A stretch of 64,000 bases of DNA from assembly GCF_025947065.1 (NCBI RefSeq), contig NZ_CP109994.1, positions 4,526,001 to 4,590,000 of the forward strand, written 5' to 3'. Source of the DNA: Flavobacterium sp. N1736 (GTDB lineage Bacteria; Bacteroidota; Bacteroidia; Flavobacteriales; Flavobacteriaceae). The position numbers were made by a program, and so were the translations under genes. The notes under the pieces were generated by a model. It made no database searches. It saw nothing but the letters and a program-made list of their open reading frames with translations, and was not told the origin of the DNA. Shown one piece after another: positions 45,720-54,787 of this stretch (the stretch's first letter is position 1; the number at the start of each line of letters is the position of its first letter).

Positions 45720-46280
45720 TTACTGAGTTCTCGTCCAGCAATCTTCGGCATGATCATTGACCATTCCGGTGGCTTGCATGTGTGCATAAATTACGGTTGA
45801 ACCAACAAATTTGAAGCCTCTTTTTTTTAAATCTTTGCTGATTTCATCAGAAAGCGGAGTAGTGGCAGGAACATCTTTTGAGGTTTTTGGATTATTTATA
45901 ATTGGTTTTCCGTCTACAAATTTCCAAATATATTCAGAGAAGCTTCCAAATTCTTCTTGTACTTTCATAAAAGCCTGAGCGTTTGTAACAGCGGCTTTAA
46001 TTTTAAGTTTATTTCTAATGATTCCTGTGTTTTGCAATAACTCTTCGATCTTTTCTTCAGAGTAATTTGCTATTTTTTTATAATCGAAATGATCAAATGC
46101 ATTTCCGAAATTTTCTCTTTTGTTTAAAATAGTTATCCAGCTTAAACCAGCCTGAAAAGTCTCCAAAATTAAAAATTCGAATAGCGTAGGATCATCATAA
46201 ACAGGAACGCCCCATTCTTCATCATGGTATTTTTTATATAAATCACTCGCCGTACACCAGCTGCATCTTATTGGTTCCAT
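45720..46280 (-). CDS. tag: 3-methyladenine DNA glycosylase I
   Basis: 186 aa. Cuts 3-methyladenine from DNA. Family motifs: RCSWCTASDLYKKYHDEEWG at the start with the zinc-binding Cys, FQAGLSWITILNKRENF, and C-terminal KFVGSTVIYAHMQATGMVNDH with the His ligands. It is a second alkylation-repair gene, 25 kb from the ada cluster. It ends just after a GAAACTGAAAACTG simple repeat. Confidence 0.95.
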   Translation of the reverse strand: MEPIRCSWCTASDLYKKYHDEEWGVPVYDDPTLFEFLILETFQAGLSWITILNKRENFGNAFDHFDYKKIANYSEEKIEELLQNTGIIRNKLKIKAAVTNAQAFMKVQEEFGSFSEYIWKFVDGKPIINNPKTSKDVPATTPLSDEISKDLKKRGFKFVGSTVIYAHMQATGMVNDHAEDCWTRTQ

Positions 46281-46302
46281 TTTTTATTTCAAATGTATAA
46301 AA

Positions 46303-46329
46303 AAACCTCAAATCAATTAAGATTTGAGG
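46303..46329 (-). terminator. Terminator of the lipocalin-like gene
   Basis: Minus strand: CCTCAAATC and GATTTGAGG arms with a 6-7 nt loop, followed by a run of seven T. It is 29 bp after the stop codon. Confidence 0.8.
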
Positions 46330-46357
46330 CTCTTCAAAATTTATAAGTCGCTAAGAC

Positions 46358-46789
46358 CTAGATTTTTTTGTATACTTGGATAGCTGAAATCGTAACTCCT
46401 CCTTCAGAATAAGTAAATTTTAATTTTAATTTGCTTCCGGTTAATTCAGCAACTTCCACTTTTTCTTCATCGTCACTTGCGTATTTTTTAGTCAACGTGC
46501 TTCCGTCTTTAGTCCATGTTCCTTCTTGAGTGTAAGCAGTACATTTATTATCTGTGAATTCTGAGTAACTATCAACGAATTTACCATCTGTTTTAAATTC
46601 CACAACATCGTTATCACATCCGTCATTTGTAGCTGGCTCTAATGCTTCTGTACCGTTAAAAACTACTCCTACTTCAGAAAGTTGCCATTTTCCTTCGATA
46701 GTTCCATTGTCATCATCGTCACTGCTACAAGATGTTACTGCTAATCCTAATGTCAATACTGACACAAATAAAATGCTTAATTTTTTCAT
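46358..46789 (-). CDS. Lipocalin-like lipoprotein
   Basis: 143 aa. Lipobox Cys21 (LAVTSC) followed by an acidic SSDDDDN stretch. The remainder has the pattern of small lipocalin-like domains: GKWQLSEVGVVFNG, VVEFKTDGKFVDSY, YTQEGTWTKDGSTLTKKY, ELTGSKLKLKF. Two Cys pairs may form a disulphide. Probably a periplasmic or surface lipoprotein of unknown ligand. A TATTTTTG -7-like element is at 46821-46828 on the minus strand. Confidence 0.82.
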   Translation of the reverse strand: MKKLSILFVSVLTLGLAVTSCSSDDDDNGTIEGKWQLSEVGVVFNGTEALEPATNDGCDNDVVEFKTDGKFVDSYSEFTDNKCTAYTQEGTWTKDGSTLTKKYASDDEEKVEVAELTGSKLKLKFTYSEGGVTISAIQVYKKI

Positions 46790-47093
46790 TTTGGTGGGTT
46801 TTTAATTGTTAATTTTTCGGCAAAAATAAAATCTTTTTCCAAAAATTAACATAATATAATAAGTTTTTTCGTGTTTATTTCACAATTAATCTTAATATAT
46901 TGATTCTTAGAGGTATGTTATGAGTAGTTTTTTATTTTGCTATAAAAATTATCTTGTTAAAAGAAATTGTTTAAATTATTAAGATAATTTGGGTGAATAT
47001 TATTGCCCTGTTAGAATGAATAAAAAGCGGAAAAATAAAAAATAGAAGTGAATTTGTGAGCTGTTTGTTCTCGCATAAGAAAAATTATTTGGG
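46790..47093. other. Intergenic gap, nearly empty
   Basis: A 304 bp gap between two same-strand lipoprotein genes. It contains the possible promoter element at 46821-46828 and a weak inverted repeat (AAATTATCTT near 46950, AAGATAATTT near 46980). Otherwise nothing. Confidence 0.4.
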
Positions 47094-47738
47094 TTATTTC
47101 CCTATTTGCCAATGATATCCTTTTACACTTGGGATATACGCAGAATTCCCAATTATAACTAAATCATTATAGATTTTTCTATTGTATTTAATTCCAATTG
47201 CTTCGCCGGAAGTGTACATTTTGTTGGCGATAAATTTAATTTTCATGCGGCCATCATTGAATTTAGCATCAGACATTTTTTCTATAAACCAAGTCGAATG
47301 CCATTTTAATGCAATCTCATCTTCGGCAGTTTTAGTAATGCTTTTTACCATTTTTACAGCATCTTTCGGAATTTCGAAATTTTGAATTAATTCTTTTTGG
47401 GTTAAGGTTTCTCCAATTTCAGCGCCTGTAAGTATCTTTCGGATATTGATAAAACTTATTAACTCCTTATCTGTCTCTTTTAGTTCTATATCTGTATTTT
47501 CTTCTGGACTTTTTGTCGAGTCAATTTGGGTTGGAGATCGTGTTTTTTTATTAACGATAGTCGTTTTATTTTTTATAGATGCAGTAATAGCAGGAGTATC
47601 TGAAGAAACAGTCTCAGAAACAGGTGTTAGGGAATTAACGGGAGATAGTTTTTTTTTAGACGGTTTTGTTTCGTTATTACCACAGCTGAAAAAGCAATAT
47701 GCTATAGAAAAAAATAGAAGTATAGTTTTGTTTTTCAT
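47094..47738 (-). CDS. Hypothetical lipoprotein
   Basis: 214 aa, not recognised. Lipobox Cys19 (YCFFSC), a low-complexity Ser/Thr/Lys-rich linker (about 20-85), then a compact domain from about 90: NIRKILTGAEIGETLTQKEL, MVKSITKTAEDEIALKWHSTWFIEKMS and YIPSVKGYHWQIGK. It is 15 bp downstream of the transporter gene, probably in one operon, but nothing else links them. Confidence 0.7.
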   Translation of the reverse strand: MKNKTILLFFSIAYCFFSCGNNETKPSKKKLSPVNSLTPVSETVSSDTPAITASIKNKTTIVNKKTRSPTQIDSTKSPEENTDIELKETDKELISFINIRKILTGAEIGETLTQKELIQNFEIPKDAVKMVKSITKTAEDEIALKWHSTWFIEKMSDAKFNDGRMKIKFIANKMYTSGEAIGIKYNRKIYNDLVIIGNSAYIPSVKGYHWQIGK

Positions 47739-47753
47739 TGTGATAATATCAGT

Positions 47754-48425
47754 TTATTTTTTTTCAGAATGGTCTTCTTCTCCTTCTTGCAAATATTTTT
47801 TAATCAAATGATGACCTGCATAAATTAAAGGAGTCAATAAAACTGCTACGGTTAGTTTGAAAATATAACCTGTTAATCCTGATGAAATAAAAGTGTCGAA
47901 ATCAATTTTTCCGGGTAGCCAAAAAGCAATTCCAAGTACAATAAAGGAGTCAAATAATTGTGAGATTACTGTTGATCCGGTTGCTCTAAGCCATATTTTT
48001 CTTTCTCCTGTTCGTCTTTTGAAAAACCAAAATATCCAAACATCAATTAATTGAGATGCCATAAAAGCGATTAAACTACCCACAATAATCCACATACTTT
48101 GCCCAAAAACGGCGTGAAATTGTTCATCATTTACGGGGCTAATTCCTTTTGCTGCCGGAATTACAATTGCCATAAATAATATTAGAAAAGCATAAGCAAT
48201 TAAGCAGGCTGTTATTAAAGATAGCTTTTTAACTCCTTTTTCTCCAAAATATTCATTGATTAAATCTGTGGTTAGAAAAACAATTGGCCAGGGTAAAATT
48301 CCGATGCTCATTACAAATGGTCCAATTTGGATTAATTTTCCGCCAATTAGTTCTGCCACAACAGCATTTGTTATAAAAATTCCGGCCAGGACTACAAAAA
48401 CAATTTCTTTTTTGGTTTTAAACAT
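47754..48425 (-). CDS. Queuosine precursor transporter (VUT family)
   Basis: 223 aa with six to seven membrane segments. Family motifs: VAELIGGKLI, ILPWPIVFLTTDLINEYFGEKGVKK, LIAFMASQLIDVWIFWFFKRRTG and STVISQLFDSFIVLGIAFW. YhhQ-type proteins take up queuosine precursors for tRNA modification. The C-terminal tail is charged (EEGEEDHSEKK). Confidence 0.9.
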   Translation of the reverse strand: MFKTKKEIVFVVLAGIFITNAVVAELIGGKLIQIGPFVMSIGILPWPIVFLTTDLINEYFGEKGVKKLSLITACLIAYAFLILFMAIVIPAAKGISPVNDEQFHAVFGQSMWIIVGSLIAFMASQLIDVWIFWFFKRRTGERKIWLRATGSTVISQLFDSFIVLGIAFWLPGKIDFDTFISSGLTGYIFKLTVAVLLTPLIYAGHHLIKKYLQEGEEDHSEKK

Positions 48426-48532
48426 ATGGATTTGGTAAATGATAATTCAAATTTAAGGTATTATCTATAATTTTGAATGGATATTTTGAAATAAAACTAC
48501 AGTTTTGAGAGATACAGAAAGTTAAAATTCTC

Positions 48533-48561
48533 TTTGGAACGCCGATTTTTAGTTACATTTG
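48533..48561 (+). promoter_or_regulatory. Promoter of the M3 peptidase gene
   Basis: TTTG (48533-48536), 17 bp spacer, TACATTTG (48554-48561): an excellent match to the Bacteroidetes consensus. It places the transcript start downstream of 48561, which supports the ATG at 48606 as the real start codon. Confidence 0.75.
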
Positions 48562-48605
48562 AAACAGTTACATGTTTTATTTTATATCAAATCAAATTAG
48601 TGATA

Positions 48606-50726
48606 ATGAAAAAATTAATGACAATTTTTCTTATGGGATCATCTTTATTCGCGGCCAGCGCACAAACCACTTCTGAGAATCCATTGCTTAAAAAATGGAC
48701 AGGACCTTACGGAGGAGTTCCTGCTTTTAATGAGTATAAGATTTCTGACTTTAAACCGGCAATTCAATTTGCAATTCAGGAAAAACTTAATGAAATAGAT
48801 GCTATTGCAAATAATACAAAAGCACCAACTTTTGATAATACCATGGCGCCTTTAGAACGCGCCGGAAAAACAATTGCTCGAATTTATACTGTTTATAGTA
48901 TTTATGGTTCAAATTTAAGCACTCCCGAATTTGATGCTGTCGAAACAGAAATGTCTCCAAAATTATCTGAATTCAATGATAAAATTTTTCAAAATAAAAA
49001 GTTATTTACAAGAATAGAAACGTTGTATAATTCGAAAGAAAGTAAAAAACTTACTAGTGAACAACAACGTTTAATTTGGCTGTATTATACTGATTTTGTT
49101 CGTGAAGGTGCGAAATTAAATGAAAAAGACAAAGAGAAAGTTGCCGGGATTAATCAGGAATTAGCAAGCCTTTTTACAAAATTCAGTCAAAACTTATTAG
49201 CGGAAGAACACAATCAATATGTGCCATTAAAAACAGAAAGTGATTTTGACGGTTTGCCAACTGAAGTGAAAAACGCTGCAATTGCCGAAGCAAAAACGAG
49301 AAAACTAGATGTAATGGGCTGTATTGCAAACACTCGCTCATCTATTGAACCATTTTTGACTTTCTCGACTCGCAGGGATTTAAGAGAAAAAGCATTCGAT
49401 ATTTTTGTAAAACGCGGTGATAATGGTAATGCAAATGATAACAATGCAACGCTTGTTTCTATTTTGCAATTGCGCACTCAAAAAGCAAAATTATTAGGGT
49501 TTCCTACTTTTGCAGACTGGAGTTTGTCTAATAAAATGGCAAAAGATCCTAAGAAAACATTGGAGTTAATGGAATCTGTTTGGGAGCCTGCTGTAGAAAA
49601 AGTACATCAGGATGTTGCCGAAATGCAAAAAATTGTTGATACAGAAGGGGGTAATTTCAAAATTCAACCTTGGGATTATCGTTATTACGCTGAAAAAGTT
49701 AGAAAAGCAAAATACGATTTAGATCAAAATGAGGTTAAACCTTATTTACAGTTAGAAAATTTACGTGAAGGTATGTTTTGGGTTGCGGGAGAATTGTTTA
49801 ATTTAAGTTTTAAGCAAATTACAAATGTTCCGGTTTATCACCCTGATGTACGTGTTTGGGAAGTAAGTAATAAAATAACCGGTAAAGCGGTTGGACTATG
49901 GTATTTTGATCCGTATGCACGTGCAGGAAAACGTTCCGGTGCATGGATGAATTCTTATCGTGATCAACAAAAAATGGATGGAGAAGTACTTACAATTGTC
50001 TCTAATAACTGTAACTTTATTAAAGGAGCTGCAAATGAGCCAATTTTAATTTCATGGGATGACGCTTCGACTTTATTTCATGAATTTGGGCATGCACTTC
50101 ACGGATTATGTTCTAATGTAACATATCCTAGTTTAGCAGGAACATCTGTTGCGAGAGATTATGTAGAGTTTCCTTCGCAGTTATTAGAGCACTGGCTGGC
50201 GACTCCTGAAGTTTTGAATAAATTTGCTTTGCATTATAAAACAAATGAGCCATTGCCGCAATCATTAGTTGACAGAATAGAAAAAGCAGCTAATTTTGGA
50301 GAAGGTTTCGCTACTGTAGAAACAATATCAAGTTCGTTAGTTGATATGAAACTGCATTTAACGACAACACCTATTGATCCTCATAAATTTGAAAAAGAGA
50401 CTTTAGATGCACTTCATATGCCGTCAGAAATTGTAATGCGTCATAGAATTCCACAGTTCGGGCATATTTTTTCCGGTGATGGATATGCTGCGGGATATTA
50501 CAGTTATTTATGGGCAGATGTTATAAATGCAGATGCTTATGAAGCTTTTACAGAAGGAAAAGGTCCGTATGATAAAGAAGTAGCAAAAAGATTATATGAT
50601 AACGTTTTTAGTGTTGGAAATACTATTGATCAGGAAAAAGCATATGAGAATTTTAGAGGAAGAGCTCCTAAATCTGATGCTTTAATGCGTGCCAGAGATT
50701 TTCCAATTGTAGAGAAGAAAAAATAA
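48606..50726 (+). CDS. dcp: M3-family peptidyl-dipeptidase, exported
   Basis: 706 aa from the ATG at 48606. An in-frame ATG at 48534 lies on top of the promoter and would put 24 extra residues before the signal peptide (MKKLMTIFLMGSSLFAASAQ). Zinc site HEFGHALHG at 492-500 (His492, Glu493, His496), with DASTLF before it. Dcp-type enzymes remove dipeptides from C-termini; here it would work in the periplasm. Ends with a lysine tail and a strong terminator. Confidence 0.94.
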   Translation: MKKLMTIFLMGSSLFAASAQTTSENPLLKKWTGPYGGVPAFNEYKISDFKPAIQFAIQEKLNEIDAIANNTKAPTFDNTMAPLERAGKTIARIYTVYSIYGSNLSTPEFDAVETEMSPKLSEFNDKIFQNKKLFTRIETLYNSKESKKLTSEQQRLIWLYYTDFVREGAKLNEKDKEKVAGINQELASLFTKFSQNLLAEEHNQYVPLKTESDFDGLPTEVKNAAIAEAKTRKLDVMGCIANTRSSIEPFLTFSTRRDLREKAFDIFVKRGDNGNANDNNATLVSILQLRTQKAKLLGFPTFADWSLSNKMAKDPKKTLELMESVWEPAVEKVHQDVAEMQKIVDTEGGNFKIQPWDYRYYAEKVRKAKYDLDQNEVKPYLQLENLREGMFWVAGELFNLSFKQITNVPVYHPDVRVWEVSNKITGKAVGLWYFDPYARAGKRSGAWMNSYRDQQKMDGEVLTIVSNNCNFIKGAANEPILISWDDASTLFHEFGHALHGLCSNVTYPSLAGTSVARDYVEFPSQLLEHWLATPEVLNKFALHYKTNEPLPQSLVDRIEKAANFGEGFATVETISSSLVDMKLHLTTTPIDPHKFEKETLDALHMPSEIVMRHRIPQFGHIFSGDGYAAGYYSYLWADVINADAYEAFTEGKGPYDKEVAKRLYDNVFSVGNTIDQEKAYENFRGRAPKSDALMRARDFPIVEKKK

Positions 50727-50749
50727 GAATAGAAACAGAGCTTATATAA

Positions 50750-50781
50750 AAAAGCCCGAATATGTAAATATTCGGGCTTTT
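50750..50781. terminator. Bidirectional terminator between dcp and tsf
   Basis: AGCCCGAATAT (50753-50763) and ATATTCGGGCT (50768-50778) are exact arms around GTAA, with AAAA before and TTTTT after. It lies between convergent genes and can serve both. Confidence 0.88.
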
Positions 50782-50801
50782 TATATTGAAAAAATAATAT
50801 A

Positions 50802-51764
50802 TTAACCTAAAGTAACTCTTTTGAAACCTGTAATTTCAACGTTGTATCCTTTAACATAATCACCAACTTTTTTACTGTCATCTTTGATGAAGTTTTGATC
50901 CAATAAAGCTTTCTCCTGATCTAAAGTAGTATTGTCAGAAATGAAACGTTGAACTTTTCCCGGGATAATTTTGTCCCAAATTTGCTCTGGTTTGCCTTCA
51001 GCTTTTAATTCAGCTTTAGCATCTTCTTCAGCTTGTTTTAAAACTTCTTCAGTTAATTGAGAGAAAGAGATATATTTAGGAACATTTTTTAAAGTTTTTC
51101 CTAAACGTTTTGCTTCTTCATTATCCTTTTCGATTACAGCAATACGGGCAGCAAGTTCAGATTCAACGAAAGCAGGATCAAAATCTTTGTAAGATAATGT
51201 ATCAGCTCCCATAGAAGCAACTTGCATAGAAACGTCTTTAGTTAAAACGTCAGCGTTAGCAATTGGTGCAGAAATTGCAGTTAATGCAGCAATTTTGTTA
51301 ACGTGAACATAAGATCCAACGAAAGCGCCTTCTAAAATTTCAAAACCACCGATTTCGATTTTTTCACCGATAACACCAGTTTGCTCAATTAATTTTTCAG
51401 CAACAGTAATTCCGTTGAAATCTGAAGCTAAGAATTCTTCTTTAGAAGAGAAATTGATAGCTCTTTCAACTAATTCTTTAGCTAAAGTTACGAAAGCTTC
51501 ATTTTTACCTACGAAATCTGTTTCGCAGTTTAAAGTGATGATAGCTCCTTTAGTTTTGTCAGCATTAACAAAAGAAACAGCAGCTCCTTCAGAAGACTCA
51601 CGGTCAGAACGGTTAGCAGCAACTTTTTGTCCTTTTTCTCTAAGGTTTTGTATAGCTTTATCGAAATCTCCATCAGCTTCAACTAAAGCTTTTTTACAGT
51701 CCATCATTCCGGCACCTGTGGTTTGTCTTAATTTATTTACGTCTGCAGCAGTAATTGTTGCCAT
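50802..51764 (-). CDS. tsf: Elongation factor Ts
   Basis: 320 aa, the longer Bacteroidetes form. N-terminal UBA-like part and the conserved RQTTGAGMMDCKKAL, then GAIITLNCETDFVGKNEAF. Exchanges GDP for GTP on EF-Tu. It follows rpsB by 137 bp, the usual order. Confidence 0.97.
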   Translation of the reverse strand: MATITAADVNKLRQTTGAGMMDCKKALVEADGDFDKAIQNLREKGQKVAANRSDRESSEGAAVSFVNADKTKGAIITLNCETDFVGKNEAFVTLAKELVERAINFSSKEEFLASDFNGITVAEKLIEQTGVIGEKIEIGGFEILEGAFVGSYVHVNKIAALTAISAPIANADVLTKDVSMQVASMGADTLSYKDFDPAFVESELAARIAVIEKDNEEAKRLGKTLKNVPKYISFSQLTEEVLKQAEEDAKAELKAEGKPEQIWDKIIPGKVQRFISDNTTLDQEKALLDQNFIKDDSKKVGDYVKGYNVEITGFKRVTLG

Positions 51765-51901
51765 AATATTTTGAATTTTAATGTTAAAAGTAAAAATTCC
51801 ATCTTTTAAATTCCAAACTCCAATTTTATTAAATTATCAACATAACGTTTTTAATTTGTGTTTGGATTTTGGAATTTAAAATTTGGAATTTAAAATTTGA
51901 T

Positions 51902-52705
51902 TTATTCTTCAGTTGCAGGAGCAGCTTCAGCAGCTGGTGCAGCTTCTGCTACAGCAGGAGCAGCAGCTTCAGTAGCAGGAGCTTCTTCTGTGAAAACGTC
52001 AGCTTCTTTATCTGAACCTCTGTCAGAAAGACCTTCGATTACAGCAGCAGTTACTAAAGATAAAATTTTGTCAATTGATTTAGAAGCATCATCATTTGCA
52101 GGAATAACGTAATCAACCTCTCTTGGGTCAGAATTCGTATCAACCATTGCGAAAACTGGAATGTTTAATTTTTGTGCTTCTTTTATTGCGATGTGTTCAG
52201 CTTTGATATCTACTACGAACAATGCTGCAGGTAGTCTGGACATATCAGCAATTGAACCTAAGTTTTTCTCTAATTTAGCACGTAGACGATCAACTTGCAA
52301 ACGCTCTTTTTTAGATAACGTCATGAAAGTACCATCTTTCTTCATTTTATCAATAGAAGACATTTTTTTAACTGCCTTTCTGATAGTTACAAAGTTAGTT
52401 AGCATTCCACCAGGCCATCTTTCAGTGATGTAAGGCATGTTTGCAGCTTTTGCTTTTTCAGCAACGATGTCTTTTGCTTGTTTTTTGGTAGCTACGAATA
52501 AGATTTTTCTACCTGATGCTGCGATTTTTTTCAAAGCTTCATTAGCTTCTTCAATTTTAGCTGCAGTTTTATATAGATTGATAATGTGAATACCATTACG
52601 CTCCATATAAATGTAAGGGGCCATGTTTGGATCCCATTTTCTAGTCATGTGTCCAAAGTGAACACCTGCTTCTAGTAAGTCTTTTACTTCTATTTTGTTT
52701 GCCAT
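51902..52705 (-). CDS. rpsB: Ribosomal protein uS2
   Basis: 267 aa. Conserved LLEAGVHFGHMTRKWDPNM, ATKKQAKDIV, RWPGGMLTNF and IPVFAMVDTNSDPREVDYVIP. A C-terminal tail of about 40 residues is made of Ala, Glu, Pro and Thr only (from TEEAPATEAAAPAV), which is absent in E. coli S2 and probably disordered. The 209 bp upstream of the start may hold a leader. Confidence 0.97.
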   Translation of the reverse strand: MANKIEVKDLLEAGVHFGHMTRKWDPNMAPYIYMERNGIHIINLYKTAAKIEEANEALKKIAASGRKILFVATKKQAKDIVAEKAKAANMPYITERWPGGMLTNFVTIRKAVKKMSSIDKMKKDGTFMTLSKKERLQVDRLRAKLEKNLGSIADMSRLPAALFVVDIKAEHIAIKEAQKLNIPVFAMVDTNSDPREVDYVIPANDDASKSIDKILSLVTAAVIEGLSDRGSDKEADVFTEEAPATEAAAPAVAEAAPAAEAAPATEE

Positions 52706-52914
52706 TTTTGTACTAGTTTACGTTCTGTTGATTAGCAATGTCCCGTTTTGGATTTAATGATTTAAAAATTATTCAATCTTTTAATCTTTCAATCCCAGTT
52801 TCATTTAGATGCTAAACTATTTCCTACCTCGATAGGAGAGCAACAACAACTGTGTTTTTTAATTTCAATAAATAATTGATGATGTCCTGTACCAAATGTA
52901 CAAGACAGGTAATA
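52706..52914 (-). promoter_or_regulatory. Gap upstream of rpsB with possible promoter
   Basis: On the minus strand TACATTTG (52900-52893) lies next to the rpsI stop and about 190 bp before rpsB. If used, it would give rpsB a long 5' leader including the small hairpin CCTA-CCTCGA-TAGG (52829-52842). Confidence 0.35.
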
Positions 52915-53301
52915 TTAACGTTTAGAGAATTGGAATCTCTTACGAGCTTTCTTCTGACCGAATTTCTTACGTTCAACCATTCTTGGATCTCTTGTTAATA
53001 AACCTTCTGGTTTAAGGATAGCTCTGTTTTCAGCATTTACTTCACACATAACGCGTGCCAATGCCATTCTTACAGCTTCTGCCTGACCAGTTGAACCACC
53101 TCCGTAAACGTTTACTTTTACATCAAAGTTGTTTACATTTTCTGTCATAGACATTGGTTGTAAAACTTTGTATTGTAAAGTTGCAGTTGGAAAGTAAGTT
53201 GCGAATTCTTTTTTGTTTACAGTGATTTTTCCTGTTCCTTCAGAAACATATACACGTGCAACAGCGGTTTTTCTTCTACCGATTTTGTGAATAACTCCCA
53301 T
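52915..53301 (-). CDS. rpsI: Ribosomal protein uS9
   Basis: 128 aa. Conserved IGRRKTAVARVYV, GGGSTGQAEAVRMALARV, LLTRDPRMVERKKFGQKKAR and the basic C-terminal end KRFQFSKR that reaches the P-site tRNA. Shares one base with the rplM stop, so they are coupled. Confidence 0.98.
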   Translation of the reverse strand: MGVIHKIGRRKTAVARVYVSEGTGKITVNKKEFATYFPTATLQYKVLQPMSMTENVNNFDVKVNVYGGGSTGQAEAVRMALARVMCEVNAENRAILKPEGLLTRDPRMVERKKFGQKKARKRFQFSKR

Positions 53302-53756
53302 TACTTAAGATCGTTTAGGTTAACAGTTCTAGGTTTTTGAGCTCCTTGTTTGTGCTCAGATCCTACAACAACATTTAGATTTCTAAAAAGTTCAGCTCCT
53401 AATTTGTTTTTAGGCAACATTCCTTTTACAGCTTTTTCTACTAATAATGCAGGGTTTTTAGATTGCAATACTTTAGCAGTTAAAGTTCTTTGTCCTCCTG
53501 GGTAACCTGTATGACGCATGTAAATTTTGTCATTCATTTTTGTACCTGTAAGGTTAATTTTTTCTGAGTTGATAACAATTACGTTATCTCCACAGTCAAC
53601 GTGTGGTGTGTAACTTGGTTTGTACTTACCTCTTAAGATCATCGCAACCTTTGAAGCAAGACGACCTAAGTTATGACCTTCAGCGTCTACAACAATCCAC
53701 TCTTTTGTTACAGTGGCTTTGCTAGCTGAAATTGTCTTGTAGCTTAATGCGTCCAT
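53301..53756 (-). CDS. rplM: Ribosomal protein uL13
   Basis: 151 aa. Conserved WIVVDAEGHNLGRLASKVA, LRGKYKPSYTPHVDCGDNV, YMRHTGYPGGQR and GMLPKNKLGAELFRNLNVV. First gene of the rplM-rpsI operon with a clear promoter and a leader hairpin. Confidence 0.98.
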   Translation of the reverse strand: MDALSYKTISASKATVTKEWIVVDAEGHNLGRLASKVAMILRGKYKPSYTPHVDCGDNVIVINSEKINLTGTKMNDKIYMRHTGYPGGQRTLTAKVLQSKNPALLVEKAVKGMLPKNKLGAELFRNLNVVVGSEHKQGAQKPRTVNLNDLK

Positions 53757-53781
53757 AATATTATTTTAATTAAACATTCCA

Positions 53782-53830
53782 TCCCCAATAAAGGGGATGC
53801 AAAAGTACAATTAATTATTTTAAATCCAAA
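53782..53830 (-). promoter_or_regulatory. Promoter and leader hairpin of rplM-rpsI
   Basis: Minus strand: TTTG (53830-53827), 19 bp spacer, TACTTTTG (53807-53800). Immediately downstream ATCCCC-N6-GGGGAT forms a 6-bp hairpin (53799-53782), about where the transcript begins. It may be a site for feedback by L13 or a 5' stabiliser. Confidence 0.7.
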
Positions 53831-53892
53831 TACCTGAAATGATTATTTTATATGCTGAAAATCAGGACATCAGTTTTTTATTTAAAACAATA

Positions 53893-53928
53893 AAAAAAAA
53901 CCACCTTCACAATAACGCGAAGGTGGTT
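53893..53928 (-). terminator. Terminator of the ferritin-like gene pair
   Basis: Minus strand: AACCACCTTC and GAAGGTGGTT arms (53928-53919 and 53908-53899) with a 10 nt loop, followed by a T run. It is 21 bp after the second ferritin-like gene. Confidence 0.85.
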
Positions 53929-53948
53929 CTGTATTTAGAATTTATTTA

Positions 53949-54761
53949 TTATACAATAAATAAATTTGCAATATCAACTACTTGTTGTGTAGCAAGCGGT
54001 TCATCATAAGCTTCTGATCCTGCCGCAGCTCCAAATAAAGTGGCTGTGTTATAGCCTGCCTGCATTGTAACTCCCTCTCCAGCATATACTGCCTGAGTGG
54101 CTTCCGGCATTCCGGCGCCTCTTTCTTCATTAGAAATCCATCCTTTTAATCCGCGTAAGCGTCGTACTTCTGATGCGTGACGTGCTTCTACAGAATGTAT
54201 TTGCAAAGCGGCAGTCAATAGATCCGGTGTACTTATTAAATTTCCGGCCTGACCTTTATATGCTCTCACTCCTGTATCTTCAAAGGCTTGTGCCAATGCT
54301 AAAAAAGTCGGGTAATCACCAAAAGGATCAAATGCTCCGCCAACGGTAAAGTCAAAAGTAGGTTTTGCAACAAAATTAGCGCTTGCTGGTCCGCCCAATC
54401 CTGCAATTAAAAAAGAAACATGGTCTGATTCGTGTGCTGCTATTTGTTGAAAAACTTTTAAATCACGCCCGCCATTTTCTGATGCAGGAATTACTCCTGA
54501 ATCTAAAGCCATGGCGTAAAATTCGTTTTCAAGATATTCTAAAGTCAGTGCAAACTGCAAAGCACCAATAGGAGTTGCAGGTGTTGCAGTAATATCTTTT
54601 GCCAATGCTTTATTTGCCATTGCAGATAATCCGAATGGTATTGATGCATATGCCAATGTTTTTCCTATGTTTCCAAACTGCGAAAAACTATCTCTTCGAG
54701 AACCGGTGCTTCTCATTAAGCTATCATCAGTAAAGGTTTCTATAAATTTTAAAATATTCAT
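53949..54761 (-). CDS. Exported ferritin-like protein, second of pair
   Basis: 270 aa. N-terminal SRRDSFSQFGNIGKTLAYAS looks like a Tat-type leader (Arg-Arg, then a hydrophobic stretch to about 50). The four-helix ferritin_2-type domain has Glu and His residues in LTLEYLENEFYAMAL, IAAHESDHVSFL, AFEDTGVRAYKG and SVEARHASEVRRLRG that can form a di-iron centre. It lies 26 bp after the first ferritin-like gene and pairs with it in one operon. Function in iron or oxidative stress is not known for this family. Confidence 0.85.
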   Translation of the reverse strand: MNILKFIETFTDDSLMRSTGSRRDSFSQFGNIGKTLAYASIPFGLSAMANKALAKDITATPATPIGALQFALTLEYLENEFYAMALDSGVIPASENGGRDLKVFQQIAAHESDHVSFLIAGLGGPASANFVAKPTFDFTVGGAFDPFGDYPTFLALAQAFEDTGVRAYKGQAGNLISTPDLLTAALQIHSVEARHASEVRRLRGLKGWISNEERGAGMPEATQAVYAGEGVTMQAGYNTATLFGAAAGSEAYDEPLATQQVVDIANLFIV

Positions 54762-54787
54762 AATTTCTAAGTTTTAGCTAGTTAAGA

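Noticed and set aside
47446..47811. 121-codon open frame opposite to the hypothetical lipoprotein
   Set aside because: Antisense to a gene with a clear lipoprotein signal; hydrophobic composition is a by-product of the Lys/Ser codons on the other strand.
48534..48605. Longer M3 peptidase start at 48534
   Set aside because: The codons lie on the promoter (48533-48561) and push the signal peptide inside the protein.
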